From positions 372,001 through 436,000 of the forward strand of contig NZ_JACHVS010000002.1 of NCBI RefSeq assembly GCF_014190875.1: DNA of 64,000 nucleotides. Direction: 5' to 3'. Shown in pieces: positions 58,031 through 64,000 of this stretch. The notes beneath the pieces are model-generated. The model was not told where the DNA came from, did no database searches, and was given only the letters and a program-made list of their open reading frames with translations. The first letter of the stretch is position 1; every line of letters starts with the position of its first letter. The DNA is from Paeniglutamicibacter cryotolerans. GTDB taxonomy: Bacteria > Actinomycetota > Actinomycetes > Actinomycetales > Micrococcaceae. Position numbers and translations under genes: made by a program.

Positions 58031-58977
58031 TTCTGGCCTCCGGAGGCGATTTCCAGGAAGACGTCTTCCAGGGAGCGCGGCTGCATGGACAGGGCGGTGG
58101 GGAAGACCCCGTCGGCGCGCCACCACTCGGTGAGCGCCGCCAGGTCCTCGGGGCCCGATACCCCGTCCACGCGGTAGTTGCCGGGGCTCGGTTCGCCCAG
58201 TGAAAGGTGCGCGGGCAATCCGGGGGAGCATAGTCCTGCCGAGGCGGTGAATTCCAGCGCGCGGACCTCGGCGCCCTCGGCGGCGCGGGCCGTCAGCTCG
58301 GCGACGGAGCCCTCGGCGACGTTTCTTCCCTTGTCGATGATGTAGACATAGTCGGAGAGCTTCTGCGCGTCCTCCATCAGGTGCGTGGTCAGCACAATGC
58401 ACAGCCCGGCGGTGCGCAGCTCGAGGATCAGGTCGAAGACCGCGGAGCGTGATTGCGGGTCAAGCCCCGCGCTTGGCTCGTCCAGGAACACCACCTCGGG
58501 GTTTCCGGCCAGGGCCGCTGCCAGTGCCACGCGCTGCTTCTGGCCACCGGAGAGCCGCCGGATGTTGGTGGTGGAGAATTCGTTGATGCCCAGACGCTCG
58601 ATCAGTGCATCGATGTCGGCCGGGGCGGCGAACATCGAAGCGACGTGGCGCAACAGCTGGATTGGGCGGATCGAGGGCGGCAGTCCGCCGTCCTGGAGCA
58701 TCACCCCGACCCGGGAGCGCAGGACCGCGGAGGCGTTGAGCGGGTTCTCACCGAGCAGTCTGACGGTGCCGCCATCGGGCTTGAGCAGGCCCTGGGCGCA
58801 GGCCAGCGTGGTCGACTTGCCGGCGCCGTTGGAGCCGAGCAGCGTGGTGATGGAACCCGCATGGGCACGCAGGCTGACGCCGTTCAGTACGCGCAGCATG
58901 CGTCCGTCCAGGGCGGGGACGGGGCCGAAGTCTTTGAGCAGGTCCTCGATGAGGAGGCTCGGAGGCACAGTGGACAC
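58027..58977 (-). CDS. ABC transporter ATP-binding protein
   Basis: This encodes 316 residues. Walker A is LLGSNGAGKSTTLAC (near residue 46), followed by a Q-loop (VMLQDGGLPPSIRP), the signature RRLSGGQKQRVALA (near 139), Walker B with VVFLDEPSAGLDP, and the switch His (VLTTHLMEDA). It pairs with the permease downstream through a 4-base overlap. A C-terminal extension of about 90 residues is typical of ABC-2 exporters of the CcmA/DrrA kind. The GTG start lies just opposite the divergent suf operon region. Confidence 0.9.
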   Translation of the reverse strand: MSTVPPSLLIEDLLKDFGPVPALDGRMLRVLNGVSLRAHAGSITTLLGSNGAGKSTTLACAQGLLKPDGGTVRLLGENPLNASAVLRSRVGVMLQDGGLPPSIRPIQLLRHVASMFAAPADIDALIERLGINEFSTTNIRRLSGGQKQRVALAAALAGNPEVVFLDEPSAGLDPQSRSAVFDLILELRTAGLCIVLTTHLMEDAQKLSDYVYIIDKGRNVAEGSVAELTARAAEGAEVRALEFTASAGLCSPGLPAHLSLGEPSPGNYRVDGVSGPEDLAALTEWWRADGVFPTALSMQPRSLEDVFLEIASGGQK

Positions 58978-59071
58978 CCGGCCATTCTACCGGCGGTCGA
59001 ACACGGGCTGGACCATGGGGGCGGGGCCGGGCGGCTCACGGGGTGGGCATTGCCACACGGGGAGCGTGGAA

Positions 59072-59089
59072 AGTAAGTGGCACCTTACT
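59072..59089. promoter_or_regulatory. Palindromic operator candidate upstream of sufR
   Basis: AGTAAG-TGGCAC-CTTACT is a perfect 6-bp inverted repeat around a 6-base centre, 35 bases upstream of the sufR start. Because SufR proteins repress their own operon when they carry an Fe-S cluster, this is a plausible binding site. I know of no matching consensus to confirm it. Confidence 0.4.
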
Positions 59090-59123
59090 GGAATTTCCCA
59101 TCCTATTAGCGCATGATTATGTA

Positions 59124-59912
59124 GTGTATTCATCACATGAACCCGATCCGGCTGTCGTCACGCCGGCGCAGACCGCTCCGGCAGGCCCGGAGGGCGAGGA
59201 GCGCACGCGCGATCGTGTCCTCTTCGCGGTGCTCGAGGACGGTCCGGTCAGCGCTGCCGAGCTCGGCGACCGGCTGGGATTCACCCCCGCCGCCGTCCGC
59301 CGCCACCTTGACGCGCTTAGCCGCGAGGGCCTGGTCGAGGTCAAGCTCGTCGCGAACCAAGCCACCGGCGCGGGTCGTCCGGCTCGCCGCTACGTGCTCA
59401 GCCACCGTGGCCAGTCCAAGATGGGCAACGACTATCTGGACATCGCCACCGAGGCGCTGAGCGAACTGGGCCGTGCCGCCGGGGAGAAGGCGGTCGAGGC
59501 CTTCGCAGCCCGCCGCTTCGCCGCGATGGAACAGCGCTACCGCCCGCGACTGGCACAGGCGACATCCTTGCGCGAACGCGCCGAACTGCTCTCCGACGCG
59601 CTGAGCGACGACGGTTTCGTCGCCTCCACCCGGGATATGGGCACCAACCATGCCTCGGCCACCATGCTCAGCGTCCAGCTGTGCCAGGGGCACTGCCCCA
59701 TCCAAGATTTGGCCCGTGAGTTTCCCGTTTTTTGCGAAATGGAAACCCAGTCATTTTCCCGGCTCCTCGGTGTCGACGTGCGACGGCTGTCCACGCTGGC
59801 CGGGGGCGGGCACGTTTGTACGACCCACGTTCCCGTGGGTCGGGACCAAGCTCCTCAGCGTGCTGAGAAGAGAACTCGAATCAAGATCACTAAGCAGGAG
59901 AGGCCGCGATGA
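59124..59912 (+). CDS. sufR: SufR-type Fe-S responsive transcriptional regulator
   Basis: This encodes about 262 residues. The N-terminal winged helix is clear ([40 protein letters not shown]). The C-terminal part has four cysteines, in LCQGHCPIQ and FPVFCEMET (near residues 190-212) and in HVCTTHVP, arranged to bind an Fe-S cluster. SufR represses the suf operon when Fe-S supply is adequate. I chose GTG 59124 because it is the only start in frame close to the recognisable domain; ATG 59137 is out of frame. The stop overlaps the sufB start (ATGA). Confidence 0.9.
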   Translation: MYSSHEPDPAVVTPAQTAPAGPEGEERTRDRVLFAVLEDGPVSAAELGDRLGFTPAAVRRHLDALSREGLVEVKLVANQATGAGRPARRYVLSHRGQSKMGNDYLDIATEALSELGRAAGEKAVEAFAARRFAAMEQRYRPRLAQATSLRERAELLSDALSDDGFVASTRDMGTNHASATMLSVQLCQGHCPIQDLAREFPVFCEMETQSFSRLLGVDVRRLSTLAGGGHVCTTHVPVGRDQAPQRAEKRTRIKITKQERPR

Positions 59913-61369
59913 CGGATCAGATTGCACAGGAGTCCGCCGACCCCGGCGTGATTGCCGAGATCCTGGAGAAAAACCCGGAACTCGAAGGTATCGGCACTTA
60001 CGAATATGGATGGTCGGACGGAAACGACGCGGGCGCCAATGCGCGCCGCGGCGTCAACGAAGAGGTCGTGCGCGACATCTCCGCCAAGAAGTCCGAGCCC
60101 GAATGGATGCTGGACCTGCGCCTCAAGGGGCTGAAGTACTTCGACCGCAAGCCGATGCCGACCTGGGGCGCAGACCTCTCGGGCATCGACTTCGACAACA
60201 TCAAGTACTTCGTGCGCTCCACCGAGCAGCAGGCGAAGACCTGGGAGGACCTCCCGGAGGAAATCCGCAACACGTACGAGAAGCTGGGCATCCCGGAGGC
60301 GGAGCGCGAGCGCCTGGTCTCCGGCGTCGCCGCCCAGTACGAGTCCGAGGTGGTGTACCACCAGCTGCGCGAGGACCTCGAGGCCCAGGGCGTCATCTTC
60401 CTGGACACCGACACGGCGTTGAAGGAACACGAGGACGTCTTCAAGGAGTACTTCGGTTCGGTCATCCCGGTGGGGGACAACAAGTTCGCCTCGCTGAACA
60501 CGGCCACCTGGTCCGGCGGTTCCTTCGTGTACGTCCCCAAGGGCGTCCACGTCGAAATCCCGCTGCAGGCGTACTTCCGCATCAACACGGAGAACATGGG
60601 GCAGTTCGAGCGCACCCTGATCATCGCCGATGAGGATTCCTACGTCCACTACATCGAGGGCTGCACCGCCCCGATCTACTCCTCCGACTCGCTGCACTCG
60701 GCAGTCGTGGAGATCATCGTGAAGAAGGGCGCCCGCGTGCGCTACACGACGATCCAGAACTGGTCGAACAACGTGTACAACCTGGTCACCAAGCGCGCCA
60801 TCTGCGAAGCTGGCGCGACCATGGAGTGGGTCGATGGCAACATCGGCTCCAAGGTCACCATGAAGTACCCGGCCGTGTACCTGGTCGGCGAGGGAGCCAC
60901 CGGCGAAACCCTCTCGATCGCGTTCGCCGGTGCCGGACAGCACCAGGACACCGGTTCCAAAATGGTGCACATCGCACCGAACACGAACTCGAAGATCGTC
61001 GCGAAGTCGGTGGCCCGCAACGGCGGCCGTTCGGCCTACCGCGGCCTGGTCCAGGTCCGCGAGGGAGCCAAGGGCTCGAAGAACTCGGTCGAGTGCGACG
61101 CGCTGCTGGTCGACCAGATCTCGCGTTCGGACACCTACCCGTACATCGACGTCCGCGAGGACGACGTGACCATGGGCCACGAGGCAACGGTTTCCCGCGT
61201 GTCCGAGGAGCAGCTCTTCTACCTGATGAGCCGCGGCCTGACCGAGGAGGAAGCCATGGGCATGATCGTGCGCGGCTTCATCGAGCCGATCGCACGCGAA
61301 CTTCCGATGGAATACGCCATGGAACTGAACCGCCTCATTGAACTGCAGATGGAAGGGTCCGTCGGTTAA
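59909..61369 (+). CDS. sufB: Fe-S cluster assembly protein SufB
   Basis: This encodes 486 residues, the scaffold subunit of the SufBC2D complex on which Fe-S clusters are built. The pattern [20 protein letters not shown], the following [20 protein letters not shown], and the C-terminal [20 protein letters not shown] are typical. The conserved Cys of GCTAP is visible. GGAGAGG lies seven bases upstream of the ATG. It overlaps sufR by four bases, so the operon begins with its own regulator. Confidence 0.97.
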   Translation: MTDQIAQESADPGVIAEILEKNPELEGIGTYEYGWSDGNDAGANARRGVNEEVVRDISAKKSEPEWMLDLRLKGLKYFDRKPMPTWGADLSGIDFDNIKYFVRSTEQQAKTWEDLPEEIRNTYEKLGIPEAERERLVSGVAAQYESEVVYHQLREDLEAQGVIFLDTDTALKEHEDVFKEYFGSVIPVGDNKFASLNTATWSGGSFVYVPKGVHVEIPLQAYFRINTENMGQFERTLIIADEDSYVHYIEGCTAPIYSSDSLHSAVVEIIVKKGARVRYTTIQNWSNNVYNLVTKRAICEAGATMEWVDGNIGSKVTMKYPAVYLVGEGATGETLSIAFAGAGQHQDTGSKMVHIAPNTNSKIVAKSVARNGGRSAYRGLVQVREGAKGSKNSVECDALLVDQISRSDTYPYIDVREDDVTMGHEATVSRVSEEQLFYLMSRGLTEEEAMGMIVRGFIEPIARELPMEYAMELNRLIELQMEGSVG

Positions 61370-61371
61370 TC

Positions 61372-62622
61372 ATGACTGATACAGCTACACACATCCCCGG
61401 CGAAAAGGCGCGCCTCGGCGCCCCGGCCATCGCGGGCTTCACCGAAGAGGGCGAGAACCTCTCCCCGTTGAACGCACCCGAGGGCCACAGCCACGGCAAG
61501 GGCGCCCCGGTGCCTGATTCATCGCGCGCCGGCCGCCTGACCAGCTACCAGCTGGAGGACTTCGCAGCGCTCACCGGGCGCGAAGAGGACTTCCGCTTCA
61601 CGCCGCTCAAGCGCCTGGGTGGACTGCACAAGGACGCCCTGACCGGTGCCGCGCCGAGTATCGAGGTCACCGGCTCCGATGTCGTATCCGTGGAAACCGT
61701 TGCGATGACCGACGCTCGCGTCGGTTCGGCCGGCATCCCCGAGGACCGCCTCTCGGCCAACGCCTGGCGCTACGCCGCTGATGCCACCATCGTGACCATT
61801 CCGGCCAACGCGGAGAACGTGCTCTCGACGTTGCGCATCACCGGCGCCGGGACCGAGGCAGCGGCCCAGCACATCGTGCTGGTCGCCGAGCCGAATTCCC
61901 GCGGCGTCATCGTGCTGGATCACGTCGGTACGGCCGTCGTGAGCCAGAACGTCGAATTCCTGGTCAAGGACGGTGCCGAACTGACGGTCATCTCGCTGCA
62001 GGCCTGGGACGAAAAGACGGTCCACGCCTCCTCGCAGCAGGCAAAGATCGCCAAGGACGCGAAGTTCAAGCACATTGCCGTCACCTTCGGTGGCGAAACC
62101 GTGCGCCTGACCCCCTCGGCCCGCTTTAGCGGCCAGGGCGGCGAGGTCGAACTCTTCGGCCTGTACTTTGCCGACGCCGGCCAGCACCTGGAGCACCGTC
62201 TCTTCGTCGACCACGGCACCCCGAACTGCAAATCCAACGTGCTCTACAAGGGCGCGCTGCAGGGCAAGGACGCACACACCGTGTGGGTCGGCGACGTGCT
62301 GATCCGCAAGGAGGCCATGGGCACCGACTCCTACGAGGCGAACCGCAACCTGGTACTGTCCGACGGCACCCGCTGCGACTCGATCCCGAACCTGGAGATC
62401 GAAACCGGGCTCATCAACGGTGCCGGCCACGCCAGCACCACCGGACGCTTCGACGACGAGCACCTGTTCTACCTGATGGCCCGCGGCATCGACGAGAAGA
62501 CGGCCCGCCGTCTGGTCGTGCGCGGCTTCCTCAACGAGATCGTGCAGCAGATCCGCATCCCGGAGCTCGAAGAGCGCCTCACCGAGACCATCGAGCTCGA
62601 GCTCGCTGCAACGGAATCCTAA
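61372..62622 (+). CDS. sufD: Fe-S cluster assembly protein SufD
   Basis: This encodes 416 residues, paralogous to SufB, the partner in the SufBC2D scaffold. HLEHRLFVDHGTPNCKSNVL (near residue 280) and the C-terminal DEHLFYLMARGIDEKTARRL are the family signatures. The N-terminal 60 residues are polar and variable. It follows sufB by two bases. A short inverted repeat (GCGCCG/CGGCGC, 62640-62657) sits before sufC. Confidence 0.95.
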   Translation: MTDTATHIPGEKARLGAPAIAGFTEEGENLSPLNAPEGHSHGKGAPVPDSSRAGRLTSYQLEDFAALTGREEDFRFTPLKRLGGLHKDALTGAAPSIEVTGSDVVSVETVAMTDARVGSAGIPEDRLSANAWRYAADATIVTIPANAENVLSTLRITGAGTEAAAQHIVLVAEPNSRGVIVLDHVGTAVVSQNVEFLVKDGAELTVISLQAWDEKTVHASSQQAKIAKDAKFKHIAVTFGGETVRLTPSARFSGQGGEVELFGLYFADAGQHLEHRLFVDHGTPNCKSNVLYKGALQGKDAHTVWVGDVLIRKEAMGTDSYEANRNLVLSDGTRCDSIPNLEIETGLINGAGHASTTGRFDDEHLFYLMARGIDEKTARRLVVRGFLNEIVQQIRIPELEERLTETIELELAATES

Positions 62623-62676
62623 GACCAACCGACGAATACGCGCCGGTCATTCGGCGCAAGGAGAGAACGGACACTC

Positions 62677-63441
62677 ATGTCTACTCTGGAAATCAAGGAC
62701 CTCCACGTCTCGATCGAGACCGAACAGGGCGAAAAGGAAATCCTCAAGGGTGTTTCCCTGACCATCAAGACCGGTGAGACCCACGCGATCATGGGCCCCA
62801 ACGGCTCGGGCAAGTCGACGCTGGCGGCGACCATCGCCGGACACCCGCGTTACAATGTCACCTCGGGCTCCATCACGCTCGATGGCGACGACGTGCTCGA
62901 AATGAGCGTCGACGAGCGGGCCCGCGCCGGCTTGTTCCTGGCCATGCAGTACCCGGTCGAGATCCCGGGCGTCTCCATGACGAACTTCCTGCGTACCGCC
63001 AAGACTGCCATCGATGGTGTCGCACCCTCGCTGCGGCACTGGACCAAGGACGTCAAGGCGGCCATGTCCGAGCTGAAGATCGACCCGGAATTCGCTGCCC
63101 GCAACGTCAACGAGGGCTTCTCCGGCGGCGAGAAGAAGCGCGTGGAGATCCTGCAGCTGGAACTCTTCAAGCCGAAGTTCGCGGTGCTCGACGAGACCGA
63201 CTCCGGCCTGGACGTCGACGCGCTGAAGGTGGTTTCCGAGGGCGTCAACCGCGCCAAGGAAAACAACAACATGGGCACGCTGCTGATCACCCACTACACC
63301 CGCATTCTGCGCTACATCAAGCCGGATTTCGTGCACGTCTTCGTCGACGGGCAGATCGCCGAGCAGGGTGGAGCGGAGCTTGCGGACCGCCTCGAAGACG
63401 AGGGCTACGACCGCTTCGTCAACATCGACGCCAAGGCCTAG
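62677..63441 (+). CDS. sufC: Fe-S cluster assembly ATPase SufC
   Basis: This encodes 254 residues, the soluble ABC-type ATPase of the Suf complex. Walker A is IMGPNGSGKSTLAATIAG (near residue 35), the signature is GFSGGEKKRVEILQL (near 148), Walker B is VLDETDSGLDVDAL, and the switch His is ITHYTRIL. It drives conformational change of SufB and SufD. AAGGAG about ten bases upstream sets the ATG. Confidence 0.97.
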   Translation: MSTLEIKDLHVSIETEQGEKEILKGVSLTIKTGETHAIMGPNGSGKSTLAATIAGHPRYNVTSGSITLDGDDVLEMSVDERARAGLFLAMQYPVEIPGVSMTNFLRTAKTAIDGVAPSLRHWTKDVKAAMSELKIDPEFAARNVNEGFSGGEKKRVEILQLELFKPKFAVLDETDSGLDVDALKVVSEGVNRAKENNNMGTLLITHYTRILRYIKPDFVHVFVDGQIAEQGGAELADRLEDEGYDRFVNIDAKA

Positions 63442-63445
63442 GCTC

Positions 63446-63793
63446 ATGGGCGAGACGACGAACGAGGCCCTCCAGGGCAACACCCAGGCCGATCTGGAGG
63501 ACGTCGAAGAGGCGCTCAAGGACGTGATCGATCCCGAGCTCGGGGTCAACATCGTGGATCTGGGCCTGCTCTACGGGCTGAAGTACGCCACCGATGGTGC
63601 GCTGCTGATCGACATGACCCTGACCACCGCGGCCTGCCCGCTCACCGACGTGATCGAGGAGCAGGTGGCCGTGGCCATGGGGACGGTTGTCGACGAGTAC
63701 CGGTTGAACTGGGTTTGGATGCCGCCGTGGGGTCCGGAGCGCATCACCGATGACGGCCGCGACCAGATGCGCGCGCTGGGCTTCAATATCTAG
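63446..63793 (+). CDS. sufT: SufT/MIP18-type Fe-S assembly factor (DUF59)
   Basis: This encodes 115 residues. DVIDPELGVNIVDLGLLYGL is the DUF59 signature, and MTLTTAACPLTDVIEEQVA carries the conserved Cys. Proteins of this type help mature Fe-S proteins and are often the last gene of suf operons. ATG 63446 is four bases after the sufC stop. The TAGGCT directly upstream is coincidental, because it starts with that stop codon and is too near the ATG. Confidence 0.9.
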   Translation: MGETTNEALQGNTQADLEDVEEALKDVIDPELGVNIVDLGLLYGLKYATDGALLIDMTLTTAACPLTDVIEEQVAVAMGTVVDEYRLNWVWMPPWGPERITDDGRDQMRALGFNI

Positions 63794-63808
63794 TCCGCGC
63801 AACACCAG

Positions 63809-63857
63809 AAACGGCGGTTCCCGTTTCCCCTCGCCGGGGGAGCAGGAACCGCCGTTT
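63809..63857. terminator. Bidirectional terminator after suf operon
   Basis: AAACGGCGGTTCC (63809-63821) pairs with GGAACCGCCGTTT (63845-63857), followed by T, and a G/C-rich inner segment. It lies between the convergent sufT and the final partial gene. Confidence 0.8.
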
Positions 63858-63909
63858 TCTCGTATCGGGCTCCGGTGCCGGCCGCCCTGCCCGATGCCAG
63901 CTCGTGGAT

Positions 63910-64000
63910 TCAGCCTTCGGACGGAGGCCGGTCCATGATGCCGCGCGCCGCCAACGCGTCGCCGGTGCGCCGTGCATAGGCCACCGCCCCGATGACCACG
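63910..64000 (-). CDS. C-terminal fragment of a minus-strand gene, possibly ecfT
   Basis: The last 29 residues of a protein are visible (VVIGAVAYARRTGDALAARG, then IMDRPPSEG and stop). Third positions are strongly G/C. The AxARRxxxALxARG pattern resembles the C-terminal coupling helix of energy-coupling factor transporter membrane subunits (EcfT/CbiQ), but the piece is short, so the call is tentative. The rest lies beyond the window. Confidence 0.4.
   Translation of the reverse strand, partial: VVIGAVAYARRTGDALAARGIMDRPPSEG

Noticed and set aside
63439..63444. TAGGCT before sufT as a leaderless promoter
   Set aside because: It starts with the sufC stop codon and ends only one base from the ATG, so the spacing is wrong.

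Overview
The window is chromosomal DNA from a high-GC Gram-positive bacterium of the Micrococcaceae (an Arthrobacter/Paeniglutamicibacter-like actinobacterium). The evidence is the strong G/C preference at third codon positions, the gene orders uvrC-rapZ-yvcK-whiA, gap-pgk-tpi-secG, tkt-tal-pgi-zwf-opcA-pgl and sufR-sufB-sufD-sufC-sufT, the actinobacterial OpcA and WhiA proteins, and frequent GTG/TTG starts. A species name cannot be read from the sequence.

Layout. 1-7.3 kb: the 3' end of coaE with two coupled genes of unknown function, a small convergent membrane-protein gene, uvrB, a TerC-type exporter gene behind a probable manganese (yybP-ykoY) riboswitch, an MFS transporter and a paired SMR efflux system. 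7.3-24.8 kb is the accessory part: a decayed polyamine locus (a dehydrogenase pseudogene and a PotD-like binding-protein pseudogene next to an intact amine oxidase), a TetR regulator, a POT peptide transporter, an MDR reductase, a GNAT/aminopeptidase pair, a YdjM-like membrane protein whose stop codon is the target of an IS1182-type insertion, an AAA ATPase pseudogene split by an IS256-type insertion, and a lipoprotein/PKD secreted-protein pair. 24.8-30.5 kb: a DUF3516 helicase, a Tam-like methyltransferase, a small lipoprotein, an HNH nuclease, an MBL-fold hydrolase and a GntR/YtrA regulator. 30.5-44.5 kb: uvrA with a LexA box, a HAD phosphatase, an acyltransferase, uvrC-rapZ-yvcK-whiA, sodA, and gap-pgk-tpi-secG behind a structured leader. 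44.6-53.1 kb (minus strand): the pentose-phosphate operon tkt-tal-pgi-zwf-opcA-pgl with two large hairpins between genes. 53.4-59 kb: ctaB, a DUF222/HNH gene, and ctaA with an ABC exporter. 59.1-63.8 kb: the suf Fe-S assembly operon. The window ends in a gene tail that may be ecfT.

How the genes fit together. All three subunits of the UvrABC excision nuclease are here as separate units. Lower glycolysis (gap, pgk, tpi) and the oxidative and non-oxidative pentose phosphate branches lie back to back with YvcK and RapZ, which control carbon and cell-wall metabolism in relatives. ctaB and ctaA make heme A for cytochrome oxidase, and the suf genes build Fe-S clusters under a SufR regulator.

A repeated regulatory theme is a TAGGCT-like -10 hexamer placed 6-7 nt before the start codon at about a dozen genes, as expected for leaderless mRNAs. 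I found no CRISPR array, tRNA, rRNA or obvious new defence system. The most unusual content is the two precisely mapped IS insertions, the decayed polyamine locus with a junction palindrome, the structured gap leader, and the intergenic hairpins of the pentose-phosphate operon.
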